In this document: positions 7,493 through 15,712 of the stretch, one piece after another
Numbering within the stretch: position 1 is the first letter of the stretch
How the letters are laid out: each line of letters opens with the position of its first letter
NCBI GenBank assembly: GCA_016177765.1
Contig: JACOUP010000008.1
Span: forward strand, 1,151,165-1,215,164
Origin: Deltaproteobacteria bacterium
GTDB lineage: Bacteria > UBA10199 > JACPAL01 > JACOUP01
Length of the DNA stretch: 64,000 nt
Reading direction: 5' to 3'
Translations under genes and position numbers: made by a program
The notes under the pieces: model-generated
The model's database searches: none
The model's input: the letters and a program-made list of their open reading frames with translations, nothing else
What the model was told of the DNA's origin: nothing

Positions 7493-10400
7493 TCCTCTCA
7501 AACCGGGCAAGCAGGCTGTAAGTTGCAGGGACGACAAATAAGGTGAGCCCTGTGGAGACGAGAACACCCCCGATGACGGCGATTGCCATCGGGATCCGTG
7601 TCTCGGAGCCGGGCCCGAGTGCCAGGGCCGGTGGGATGGCGGCGGCGATCGTGGAAACCGAAGTCATCAAAATCGGCCGGAGACGAACAGGACAGGCGGT
7701 CATCAGGGCTTCCTGAAGCGGTTTTCCTTGCCGCCTCATCTGATTCGTAAAATCGACGAGCAGGATCGAATTCTTTTTTGCAATCCCCATCAAAAGAATC
7801 AGACCGATCATGCTGTAGATGTTCAGGGACTGCCACCCCACTAGCAGGGCAATGAAGGCCCCGGAAACGCTGAAGGGGAGGGCGAGCAGGACGGTGAAGG
7901 GATGCAGGAAACTGTTGAACTGCGAGGCGAGGATCATATAGGCGACAAGGATCCCGAGCCAGAGGGCGAAGGTCAAACTGGTGAACGATTCCTTGAAGGT
8001 TTGTGCCGAGCCGCTAAAGACAACGCGATACCCTTCCGGCAGGATTTCGGAGGCGATCCTGGAGGCGGCCTTCAGGGCCTCGGCCTGCGAAGCGCCCTTG
8101 GGTGAACCACCCTTGGCGACATTGGCCATCAGCCCGACCGATCGTTCCCGGTTGGTTCGTGTGATTTTGAGGAGTGTCGGTTTTTCCGAAAGGGTCGTGA
8201 CCTCCGAGAGCGGGATCAGTTCCCCGTGGTTGTTCCGGACGAAGAGGCTTTGAATATCCCCGGACCGGACCCTGTCTTCTTCCTTGAGACGGACCCGCAC
8301 ATCGTTCCGACGCCCGTTTTCAATGAACTTTCCAGCCTGTACCCCGCCGAAGGCGACATTGATGGTCCGCGCGATATTCCTGACACTGACCCCGCGCGCG
8401 GCCGCCTTTTCACGGTCGGGGATGATCCGGACCTCCGGCATATCGGTCTGATAATCCGTATCCACATCAACAAAGAGGGTGTTGGCCTTCATCTTTTCTT
8501 CAATCTTTTGGGAGAGGTCGACCAGTTTCTCCCAATCCGGCCCCTGAATGTTGAATTCAACAGGGAAGCCGCGTTTGGCGGTCATCCCGCGCATGGAAAG
8601 GTCCTGGATGAAGGCCTTGGTGTCCGGAATGTTGTTCAACTCCTTCCGGACCAGGTCCATAAATTTTTGTTGAGAGAGCTTTCGCTCCCCCTTGGGCTTG
8701 AGGGTGATAAAGATCACGCCCGAATTGACCTCACTGCCGCCGAATCCGCCGACGGCGGCATAGTAGCGTTTTACCTCCGGACGCGAGGTCAAAAAGGCCT
8801 CCGCCTGCCGGAACCGGCTGTCGGTAAAGGAGAGGGAGGAGCCGACGGGGGTTTGAAGGCTGACGAGAAACATCGATTGATCCTGAGCCGGCACAAATTC
8901 TTTTTTCAGGAATTTCAACGAACCGAGCGAAAGAACGAAGAAAAGAGCCGAGGCGATCACCACCTTCCCCCGGTGTTGCAGTGTTTTCCCCAGGAGCCGA
9001 CGATAGAGGGGGGCCAGTTTTTCGATGAAACGGTCCACCTCTTTTCCCAGCCGGGTTGTTCGTCTGCCGGTCGAGACAAACTGAGAACAGCGCATCGGTG
9101 TGAGTGTCAGGGCCTCCAGTAGCGAAAGGGAAACGGCTACGGAGAGGGTGACCCCAAACTGGAAAAAGAATTTGCCGATAACTCCCTTCATGAAGGCGAC
9201 CGGGAGAAAGATAGCGATGATGGCCAGTGTGGCCGCAATGGCGGCAAAGGTGATCTGCCGGGAGCCGGTGATGGCCGCGGCAATCTTGTTTTCCTTGGAG
9301 GGGATGCCCTTGGGTGAACCACCCTTCCGTTCTTCCTGATGGCGGTAGATGTTTTCGAGGACCATGATGGCATCGTCCACGACGATGCCGATTGCCAGGA
9401 CAAGGCCCAACAGTGTGAAATTGTTCAGCGTGAAACCGGCAAAGTAGAGCACAAGAAAGGTGCCGATAACGGAGGTTGGGATTGCCAGGAGGATATTGAA
9501 GGTGGAACTGAACGACCCCAAAAACAGCCAGCAGACCAGGGCGGTCAGGAGGGCCGAGAGAAGGAGGGTGAATTTGAGTTCGCCGATCGATTCCTTGATA
9601 AAGCGGGTGCTGTTGAAGTTGATGTCCAGGTGCAACCCCTGGGGAAGCTGCGATTGGATCTCTTTCACTTTCTTTGTCACATTTTCGGCCACCTCGACGG
9701 CGTTGGCCCCCCGTTGCTTACGGACCCCCAAACCGATGGCGGTCTGCCCGTTCACACGGGAGACCCTGCGGACGTCGTTCAGCCCCTCTTCGACGGCTGC
9801 TACCTCTTTCAGCAAAATGGTCTTGTAAACCGGCTGGCCGCCTCTTTGGGAGATCACAAGGCGGCTGAATTCTTCGGCGGTGGGGGCCTCTCCCAGGGTC
9901 CTGATGTTGTATTCCTTGTCAGTTGTTTCAATTCGCCCCGCCGGCATCTCGACATGTTCCCGCTCAATGGCGGCCAGCACATCATCAACGGTCAGCTCTT
10001 TTTCGGCCAGCTTCCCGGCGTCCAACCAGACCCTGAGGTTCGGTTCCAAAAAGCCGCCCAGGAAGACCTCCCCCACGCCGGAAACGGTTTGAAACTGGTC
10101 CTTGAGGGAATTGCGCGTGTACTCCATCAGCTCTCGGATCGGCCTCTCCCCGGAGAGGGCAAGCCAGATAATCGGGTTGTCTTCCGGATTGGTCTTGGTC
10201 ACCGTGGGGGGGTCGATCTCGTTGGGGAGCCGCCTCTGGACCTGGGCGATCTTGGTCTGAACCTCCTGGAGGGCGGCATCGATGTTTCTGCCCAGCTCAA
10301 ACTCGACGCTCACGGTGGCGATCCCTTGCCGGCAAGAAGAGGTAATTTCGCGGATCCCCTGGATGGAGGTGACGGCATCTTCCACAATATCGACAACGTC

Positions 10401-10583
10401 GGTTTCCATCACCTCCGGGGCGGCCCCTTCGAGTGAAAGATGGATGGTGATCACCGGAAAGTCGACATCCGGCATCTCGGAGACCCCCATCCGGGAAAAA
10501 CCGATTCCCCCAAAAAGAATCAAGGCGGCCATCAGCATCCAGGCAAAGACGGGATTACGAATGGAGATTTCTGAAAGCGTCAT
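7482..10583 (-). CDS. RND-family efflux transporter permease (AcrB/MdtB type)
   Basis: This 1033-residue inner-membrane pump has the usual layout: a first membrane span at residues 10-30, a large periplasmic domain, a membrane bundle, a second periplasmic domain and a final bundle. The proton-relay aspartates are visible in GIVVDDAIMVLEN and the partner lysine in GIAKKNSILLVDF. It exports hydrophobic or amphiphilic compounds by proton antiport. It overlaps the downstream TolC-like gene by 4 bp (ATGA), so the two are coupled. No periplasmic adaptor gene is present in the cluster, which is unusual for a tripartite system. Two GGGTGAACCACCC palindromes encode GGSPKG segments, one in the central loop and one in the second periplasmic domain. 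Confidence 0.95.
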   Translation of the reverse strand: MTLSEISIRNPVFAWMLMAALILFGGIGFSRMGVSEMPDVDFPVITIHLSLEGAAPEVMETDVVDIVEDAVTSIQGIREITSSCRQGIATVSVEFELGRNIDAALQEVQTKIAQVQRRLPNEIDPPTVTKTNPEDNPIIWLALSGERPIRELMEYTRNSLKDQFQTVSGVGEVFLGGFLEPNLRVWLDAGKLAEKELTVDDVLAAIEREHVEMPAGRIETTDKEYNIRTLGEAPTAEEFSRLVISQRGGQPVYKTILLKEVAAVEEGLNDVRRVSRVNGQTAIGLGVRKQRGANAVEVAENVTKKVKEIQSQLPQGLHLDINFNSTRFIKESIGELKFTLLLSALLTALVCWLFLGSFSSTFNILLAIPTSVIGTFLVLYFAGFTLNNFTLLGLVLAIGIVVDDAIMVLENIYRHQEERKGGSPKGIPSKENKIAAAITGSRQITFAAIAATLAIIAIFLPVAFMKGVIGKFFFQFGVTLSVAVSLSLLEALTLTPMRCSQFVSTGRRTTRLGKEVDRFIEKLAPLYRRLLGKTLQHRGKVVIASALFFVLSLGSLKFLKKEFVPAQDQSMFLVSLQTPVGSSLSFTDSRFRQAEAFLTSRPEVKRYYAAVGGFGGSEVNSGVIFITLKPKGERKLSQQKFMDLVRKELNNIPDTKAFIQDLSMRGMTAKRGFPVEFNIQGPDWEKLVDLSQKIEEKMKANTLFVDVDTDYQTDMPEVRIIPDREKAAARGVSVRNIARTINVAFGGVQAGKFIENGRRNDVRVRLKEEDRVRSGDIQSLFVRNNHGELIPLSEVTTLSEKPTLLKITRTNRERSVGLMANVAKGGSPKGASQAEALKAASRIASEILPEGYRVVFSGSAQTFKESFTSLTFALWLGILVAYMILASQFNSFLHPFTVLLALPFSVSGAFIALLVGWQSLNIYSMIGLILLMGIAKKNSILLVDFTNQMRRQGKPLQEALMTACPVRLRPILMTSVSTIAAAIPPALALGPGSETRIPMAIAVIGGVLVSTGLTLFVVPATYSLLARFERTKT
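8100..8112. repeat. Intragenic palindrome in RND gene, copy 1
   Basis: GGGTGAACCACCC flanked by CTT and TTGG. It encodes KGGSPKG on the minus strand. Confidence 0.7.
9312..9324. repeat. Intragenic palindrome in RND gene, copy 2
   Basis: GGGTGAACCACCC with the same flanks as the copy at 8100. It encodes KGGSPKG in the central cytoplasmic loop. Confidence 0.7.
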
Positions 10584-11854
10584 TGCTGGGCCTCCAAACT
10601 GCCTGTAGTGATTTTAAACTGGAGATAGTCCAGTTTTGCCTGATACCGGGCCTGGGCCTCCTCCCGTTGACGCTCCAGCCACTCTTTCATCGACTGCAAC
10701 ACCTCAAGATTGTTGACGAGGCCGAGTTGGTAATCCTGGGCCTGGGCCTTGTAATTCGCCTCCGCTTTGGCGGCGGCCTTTTTCAGGGCCGATTCGTGAG
10801 AGCGAGAGGTTTGCCAATTGTTGAGTGAGTTGCGGACCTCCATTTCGGCACGGCGGAATTTATCTTGTTTGTCCAGTTCGGCCTGTTTGAAACCGGCCTT
10901 GGCCTCTTTGACCCTTCCCCACGTTGTCCCGTCGAAGATTGGGAAGTTGAGGGTAAAAAGAAGATCCCAGTTAATATCGCTGTAAAGGCCGACACGGTAA
11001 GGGTAGTAATTGGCCTGGGCATCGAGGGTCGGCAGAAAGGCCCCTCTTTCGACGGAGAGTTTTCCTCTGGCCAGTTTGAGCCCTTCTTCTGTAGCGGCGA
11101 GGTCCGGTCGGGAATGGAGTGACAGGAGGGCCTCCTCTTCCGATGGCAGGGAGACGGGGGGCGTAGGGCTGTCGCTTAGGCGTTGTCCTTCTGGCATCAA
11201 CCGTTCTCCGGTGAGAAAGCTGAGCATTTCATAGGCGGTTTTGATCTGCCCCCGGTTTTTCTCCAGTTCGGATTCCAACACCAGGCTTTGAGATTCCGAG
11301 GCCAATTTTTCACTCTCTCTCGATTTTCCAAGACGAATCCTTCTGTCAATTTCTTGATTTCTGGATTGGAGTGTCGAAAGCATATTTTGGAGAATCTTCC
11401 CATCCTCTTCAAGATTTAAAAGGGTGGTGTAGGCGACGGCAACATCCAGAAAAAGGAGTTGGCGGGCCCGCTCAACGGTCAGTCGATTCATCTTCTTTTC
11501 CGATCCGGAGACGGCGAGGGCCTTAAATTCCCTCAACCCCTGAAACAGAGGTTGCCTAAGGGTAATTGCCACCTCGGGACGTGTCCGCCGGGTAAAGGTA
11601 TTGAGGGCCCCGCTGTCCGATCCGGCGGCCTGGACAAATTCGGTTCCCTTCGCATTGATTTTTGGCAAGGCCGTTCCCAAGGCCTGAAGGTAATGGGCCT
11701 CGGCTATCCGGATGGTTTCTTCCTGAATGGCGAGCGTGGCACTCTGTTTCAAGGCCTTGTTGTAACAGTCTTGAAGGGTCACTGTTTTCAGTTCCCCGGC
11801 GGAGGCGTTCAAACCGGTTAATAAAAAGGTGACGAGAAACAGTCTTCGATTCAT
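10580..11854 (-). CDS. TolC-family outer membrane efflux protein
   Basis: The 424 residues begin with a signal peptide ending near NASAG. Two outer-membrane efflux repeats follow, rich in coiled-coil helix with sparse beta segments (LRQPLFQGL and LNFPIFDGTTWGR are the typical strand-turn parts). Proteins of this type form trimeric exit ducts in the outer membrane. The gene comes first in the pair and ends in a 4-bp overlap with the RND pump, so it is most likely the dedicated duct. The adaptor that should join the two is not encoded here. Confidence 0.9.
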   Translation of the reverse strand: MNRRLFLVTFLLTGLNASAGELKTVTLQDCYNKALKQSATLAIQEETIRIAEAHYLQALGTALPKINAKGTEFVQAAGSDSGALNTFTRRTRPEVAITLRQPLFQGLREFKALAVSGSEKKMNRLTVERARQLLFLDVAVAYTTLLNLEEDGKILQNMLSTLQSRNQEIDRRIRLGKSRESEKLASESQSLVLESELEKNRGQIKTAYEMLSFLTGERLMPEGQRLSDSPTPPVSLPSEEEALLSLHSRPDLAATEEGLKLARGKLSVERGAFLPTLDAQANYYPYRVGLYSDINWDLLFTLNFPIFDGTTWGRVKEAKAGFKQAELDKQDKFRRAEMEVRNSLNNWQTSRSHESALKKAAAKAEANYKAQAQDYQLGLVNNLEVLQSMKEWLERQREEAQARYQAKLDYLQFKITTGSLEAQQ

Positions 11855-11912
11855 CGCTGGATTCCGTATAAAAATAGTGGAGTGTTGTTAAGTATTGCGG
11901 CATTGACGCTTC

Positions 11913-11941
11913 TTGACAACTCTTTTCTTTCCCACTAGGTT
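11913..11941 (+). promoter_or_regulatory. Sigma-70-type promoter for rpmF-rpiB-uppP
   Basis: TTGACA, 17 bases, TAGGTT. The -10 box ends only 9 bases before the rpmF ATG, so the transcript would be nearly leaderless. Confidence 0.5.
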
Positions 11942-11950
11942 CTCTGGCCC

Positions 11951-12133
11951 ATGCCAGTCCCGAAGCGAAAAAAGTCCAGGGCGCGCCGGAATAACCGGCG
12001 GGCCGCTATTCATCTGAAGGTCCCCTCCTTGAACCCGTGCCCCCGTTGCAAGGAGCCCCGATGGCCGCACCGGGTCTGTCTTTCCTGCGGTTATTATGGG
12101 GATACGGAAGTCGTTCCGATGGACAAAAAGTAG
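11951..12133 (+). CDS. rpmF: 50S ribosomal protein L32
   Basis: This is a 60-residue basic protein starting MPVPKRKKSRARRNNRR. It carries CPRCKEPRWPHRVCLSCGYY, the four-cysteine zinc-ribbon form of L32. The usual upstream partner yceD is separated from it by an inverted exporter pair. No Shine-Dalgarno sequence is seen. The promoter sits immediately upstream, consistent with leaderless translation. rpiB follows after one base. Confidence 0.96.
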   Translation: MPVPKRKKSRARRNNRRAAIHLKVPSLNPCPRCKEPRWPHRVCLSCGYYGDTEVVPMDKK

Positions 12134-12134
12134 C

Positions 12135-12584
12135 ATGAAAATCGCTCTGGCCACCGATCATGGTGGTTTTCCTCTCAAAGAGACCATCAAAAAACTTCTG
12201 TTGGAACTCCATGTAGACACGACCGATTATGGCAGTGAGGGGGCGGAGTCTGTGGACTACCCTGATTACGCCATTGCCGTGGCGGAGCAGGTTTCGGAAG
12301 GAAAGGTCGATGCGGGGGTTTTGGTCTGCGGCACCGGGATCGGGATGGCGATTGTGGCGAACAAGTTCAAGGGGATCCGGGCCGCTGTTGTGAATGACCC
12401 TTATACCGCCCGGATGGCCAAGGAGCATAATAACGCCAACATCGTCTGTTTGGGGGGACGGGTCAATGACCCGGAGAAGGCACGAGAGCTGGTCAAAATC
12501 TGGCTGACGACCCGATATGAAGGGGGGCGGCATGACCGGCGCCTCCAGAAAATTTCTGAGATAGACAAAAAGAATCTCAAATAA
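12135..12584 (+). CDS. rpiB: Ribose-5-phosphate isomerase B
   Basis: This enzyme interconverts ribose 5-phosphate and ribulose 5-phosphate in the pentose phosphate pathway. The N-terminus KIALATDHGGFPLK, the catalytic cysteine in LVCGTGIGM and the segment EHNNANIVCLGGR are characteristic of the RpiB/LacAB family. I set the start at the ATG at 12135, one base after the rpmF stop, giving 149 residues. uppP follows 12 bp downstream, so the three genes appear to form one transcript. Confidence 0.96.
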   Translation: MKIALATDHGGFPLKETIKKLLLELHVDTTDYGSEGAESVDYPDYAIAVAEQVSEGKVDAGVLVCGTGIGMAIVANKFKGIRAAVVNDPYTARMAKEHNNANIVCLGGRVNDPEKARELVKIWLTTRYEGGRHDRRLQKISEIDKKNLK

Positions 12585-12596
12585 AAAGGATCTTTC

Positions 12597-13394
12597 ATGA
12601 GTCTCTTTCAGGCCGCCATTCTCGGCATCGTTCAAGGTTTTACCGAATTCTTGCCGATCTCCAGTTCCGGTCATCTCGTCCTCTTTCAGAAGTTTTTTGG
12701 TTTTACCAACCCGAAAGAGGTTTTGGCCTTTGATGTGGCGCTTCATCTGGGGACACTCCTTTCTGTTGTGGCGATCTATTGGAAGGATCTGGGGCGGATG
12801 GTTTTGGGAGTTTTTGGCAAAGACCGTACCGGGAGAAGGCTTGTTTTACTCCTGGTGGTGGCTACCTTGCCGGCCGTTGCGGTAGGACTTCTTTTCAAAG
12901 GGACGATTGAACGGCTCTTCGCCGCTTCCTCCACCCTTCCCTTTGAATTTCTTTTTACCGGTTTTGTCCTTTGGGGAACCCGTTATCTAGCCCGTTACGA
13001 AAAGGGCACTCCACCCAAAGGGGAAGGGGAGGTCTCCTCCAGGGATGCCTTTTGGGTCGGTTGGGCCCAGGCCTTGGCGATCATTCCGGCCGTTTCCCGT
13101 TCCGGGATGACGGTTGCCGCCGCCCTTTTCCTCCGTTTCGATCAACGGTTTGCCGCCCGGTTTTCCTTTCTCATGGCGATCCCGGCGATTTTGGGAGCCG
13201 GTCTTCTCGAGGCCCGGGAGATGGCCCATTTTGATTCATCTCTTATTCTCCCTGTGGTTGTCGGGAGTTTGGTTTCGGCGGTGAGCGGTTTTCTGGCGAT
13301 CCGATGGTTGATCGGGGTGATCAGCCGCGGCCGACTCCATTTTTTTGCCTATTACTGTTGGGCCGTTGGTATTTTTTCCTTCTTTTTCCTTTAG
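12597..13394 (+). CDS. uppP: Undecaprenyl-diphosphatase (BacA type)
   Basis: This integral membrane enzyme removes a phosphate from undecaprenyl diphosphate to recycle the cell-wall lipid carrier. Signatures are GIVQGFTEFLPISSSGHL at residues 10-27 and AIIPAVSRSGMTVA near residue 160. At 265 residues with about eight hydrophobic spans it is of normal size. The loop before the second motif contains KGTPPKGEGE, encoded over a degenerate copy of the window's palindromic repeat. The gene converges with an acyl-CoA dehydrogenase and overlaps its end by 4 bp. Confidence 0.95.
   Translation: MSLFQAAILGIVQGFTEFLPISSSGHLVLFQKFFGFTNPKEVLAFDVALHLGTLLSVVAIYWKDLGRMVLGVFGKDRTGRRLVLLLVVATLPAVAVGLLFKGTIERLFAASSTLPFEFLFTGFVLWGTRYLARYEKGTPPKGEGEVSSRDAFWVGWAQALAIIPAVSRSGMTVAAALFLRFDQRFAARFSFLMAIPAILGAGLLEAREMAHFDSSLILPVVVGSLVSAVSGFLAIRWLIGVISRGRLHFFAYYCWAVGIFSFFFL
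13004..13016. repeat. Degenerate intragenic palindrome in uppP
   Basis: GGGCACTCCACCC followed by AAAGGGG. It encodes GTPPKG in a loop. Confidence 0.45.
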
Positions 13395-14878
13395 GTCGCG
13401 TTGCTTCCGGAGACCTCTTCCAGGAGTTCCCCCAACCGGTTAACCAGGTGAAGGGCGTTCCGACTGACCCATTCCGGATCAGCCAGACGATCCAGATCGT
13501 GAAGAAGCGGTTTCATTCCTTCACCCAAGGGTGATTCACCCAGCTGTTCTTGAAGGCAGTCTTTGAACGGGAAGCGGAGGCTGTCCCGACAAATCTGGAG
13601 GGCGAGCACGTTGTGCGTCCCTTCCCATGTTTCAATGACAAGACTGTCACGGTAGAGACGGGGGAGGATGGAAAAGGTTTCAATCGTTCCGTTCCCTCCC
13701 AAAAGGAGGATCGCCTCATGGACGCATTCCGTGGCCCCAATGGCGGTTCGGTATTTGCAGAGGTTGATCAGAAAACGGAGCCAGTAGGCGCGGTCGCTCC
13801 CTTCTTCAAGAGGCTCACGGTCCAGTTCAGCGATCAGGTGAAAATAGAGTGACCTCTTCTTTTGCAGGGTTGTTGCCATCTTCTTTAAACTTTCCTGGAC
13901 CATCGGGTAGTCGCCGATCCTCCGGCCAAAGGCGGTCCGTTGTGACGTGTAGTTCTTGGCCTCAAGGAGCGCCCTCGCCATCAAGCCGCAGGCGCTGGCG
14001 GCGTTCATGATCCGGGAGGTGTTGATGACATGGTTCATCAGGTTTTTGAACCCGGATTCGACCGGACCGATAGCATAACCGATGGCTCCCTCCAGATCGA
14101 TCTCTGCGGTTGGCAGTTCTTTGGTGCCGATCTTGTTTTTAAGACGTTTGATATGAAGGTTGTTGAGTTTCCCGTCGAGGGTTCGCGGCACAAAAAAGAT
14201 GGCAACCCCTTCCGTTCCCTTGGGGGCCGCTTGAGGCCGTGCCGCAACTAGGAAATATTCATCGATGGCGGAACAGAACCATTTTTCACCATGAAGAGAC
14301 CACTGACCGTTCTCAAGTGGTTTGGCTTCTGTTGTCAGGGCACCAACATCTGAACCCATATCCTGTTCGGTGATGAACTGGGCCCCGGCGAGCGGTGTTT
14401 CTTTAGAGCGGAGTTTGGGAAGGTAATTCTTTTTTAAAAAGTCGGAACCAACCGCTTCGATAACGCGGATCAGTCCCTCGGTGCAGGCGAGCGGGCAGAC
14501 GACCGAAGACTCTCCGAGATGGGAGAGGAGGTAAACCTTTCCCATCATCTCCAGCTGGGAACTGTTTTCGAAGATGCCGGCCTCGACCACCTCACGGCGG
14601 AGTTGCCGAACCGGGGGCGGGAGCCAGATCCGGTCGATCGGATTTCCCGGCGCATCGAACGATTCTATCCTCGGTCCGGAGTAATTGTTGGCCGCCTCTT
14701 CCGCAAGAATATCCCAGTTTTGAGAAACCTTTTTGGAGAAGGTTTTAAGTTTTTCATGAAGGGAAGACCCCTGATTGGGAGAGACTGTTTTTAACAGTGA
14801 TTGGAACGAGGGGTCCGCTCCATAGAAATCAGTACCGTGCAGAGGCTTGAAGTTTAGAAGTTGTTTGTCAGTCATCAT
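13391..14878 (-). CDS. Acyl-CoA dehydrogenase, AidB-like
   Basis: This is a flavoprotein of about 495 residues with the long N-terminal region typical of the AidB branch. Flavin and substrate segments are visible as AGAQFITEQDMGSDVG, RTAFGRRIGDYPMVQ and GGNGTIETFSILPRLYR, ending in IETWEGTHNVLALQ. AidB homologues bind DNA and FAD, and their natural substrate is unclear; others in this branch oxidise long-chain or branched acyl-CoAs. The ATG pair at 14878/14875 is preferred over an upstream TTG. A GGGTGATTCACCC palindrome encodes LGESPLGEG near the C-terminus. No fatty-acid operon surrounds it. Confidence 0.88.
   Translation of the reverse strand: MMTDKQLLNFKPLHGTDFYGADPSFQSLLKTVSPNQGSSLHEKLKTFSKKVSQNWDILAEEAANNYSGPRIESFDAPGNPIDRIWLPPPVRQLRREVVEAGIFENSSQLEMMGKVYLLSHLGESSVVCPLACTEGLIRVIEAVGSDFLKKNYLPKLRSKETPLAGAQFITEQDMGSDVGALTTEAKPLENGQWSLHGEKWFCSAIDEYFLVAARPQAAPKGTEGVAIFFVPRTLDGKLNNLHIKRLKNKIGTKELPTAEIDLEGAIGYAIGPVESGFKNLMNHVINTSRIMNAASACGLMARALLEAKNYTSQRTAFGRRIGDYPMVQESLKKMATTLQKKRSLYFHLIAELDREPLEEGSDRAYWLRFLINLCKYRTAIGATECVHEAILLLGGNGTIETFSILPRLYRDSLVIETWEGTHNVLALQICRDSLRFPFKDCLQEQLGESPLGEGMKPLLHDLDRLADPEWVSRNALHLVNRLGELLEEVSGSNAT
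13529..13541. repeat. Intragenic palindrome in the AidB-like gene
   Basis: A perfect GGGTGATTCACCC core preceded by TCACCCAA. It encodes LGESPLGE on the minus strand. Confidence 0.75.
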
Positions 14879-14921
14879 CGGTTGCTGGAGTGTCAATTTT
14901 TTGTCTCATATTGGTAGGTTT

Positions 14922-14936
14922 TTATCAATTTGATAA
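14922..14936. promoter_or_regulatory. AT-rich divergent intergenic region with 15-bp palindrome
   Basis: TTATCAATTTGATAA is a perfect palindrome about one base. It lies in the markedly AT-rich gap (14897-15049) between the AidB-like gene and the lipoprotein operon. It could be an operator for either side. No clear promoter boxes were assigned in this gap. Confidence 0.4.
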
Positions 14937-15049
14937 TCAACGACGAAGCCCCTAAATTATAAACCAATGAAATAATTAAATAATTCAGTTTTAGAATTCG
15001 CCGACGGTTGGCCTACGGATTGCATCATTACCACTCAAAGGGAGGTTTT

Positions 15050-15691
15050 ATGGGCAAACTTTCTGTCTTGGTTTTTCTAGTCGGTATTCCGTTTGTTATC
15101 GGTTGCAGTGACGGCGATGGCGTCAAGGATTCAAAAGAGACAGGAAAGTTCACCTGTGAGAGTGCCTGCAAAAAAATTGCCGGTTGTTTCAATCCCGATA
15201 CGGAGATCCCTCAGGAATTTCTGGATAATTGTATCAAGAACTGTGACGAGGGATCTATGGGTCCGAACGCAGCGAAGCTTGGTGACGAGACGAAACAGGA
15301 ACTGCTCTCCTGTTACAAGGGGATGGATTGCGCCGAGATCAAGGGGGAGAAGCCGGCCGATTGTCTTGTGGAGCTTGGCAAGAAGATCGCCGGGGTAAAT
15401 ACACCCCCTCCGTCGGAACAGACACCTCCTGCTGAGGAGCAAAAAACGATCGTTAATGAAACAGAGACAGAGACAAAAGAGGAAGGGGATACAAACGCAC
15501 CCCCTGCGACACCACCAACCCCACGCTTTTCCTTGCCGGCCGGTGTCGGGACACTGGCTCCAGGGGCGGTCCCCGTGCCTCCTTCAGGAGCCCAGGTATT
15601 ACCTGCCGGTGTACCGATCCCTCCAGCAGGGACTATCCCCCAACCCGGAGGGGTACAGCGTCTTCCCGTGAGATTGCCGGGGGTGCCATAG
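15050..15691 (+). CDS. Lipoprotein with eight-cysteine domain and Pro-rich tail
   Basis: The 213-residue product starts at ATG 15050, after a GGGAGG site, with a lipoprotein signal ending VIGC. Residues 35-104 hold eight cysteines spaced C-x3-C-x5-C-x14-C-x3-C-x22-C-x5-C-x10-C. The next gene has the same pattern with one loop shortened, so this is a shared module, probably stabilised by disulphides in the periplasm or on the surface. The tail is rich in proline, threonine and glycine, like a wall-spanning or flexible stalk. I do not recognise the family. It is first in a four-lipoprotein operon. Confidence 0.8.
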   Translation: MGKLSVLVFLVGIPFVIGCSDGDGVKDSKETGKFTCESACKKIAGCFNPDTEIPQEFLDNCIKNCDEGSMGPNAAKLGDETKQELLSCYKGMDCAEIKGEKPADCLVELGKKIAGVNTPPPSEQTPPAEEQKTIVNETETETKEEGDTNAPPATPPTPRFSLPAGVGTLAPGAVPVPPSGAQVLPAGVPIPPAGTIPQPGGVQRLPVRLPGVP

Positions 15692-15712
15692 AGCTTAATG
15701 TTGGGAGGTCCT

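Noticed and set aside
9339-10436. Long open frame on the plus strand opposite the RND pump (also 8226-9122)
   Set aside because: It lies wholly antisense to a full-length, well-conserved pump, has no family motifs, and arises from the GC-biased codon pattern of the real gene.
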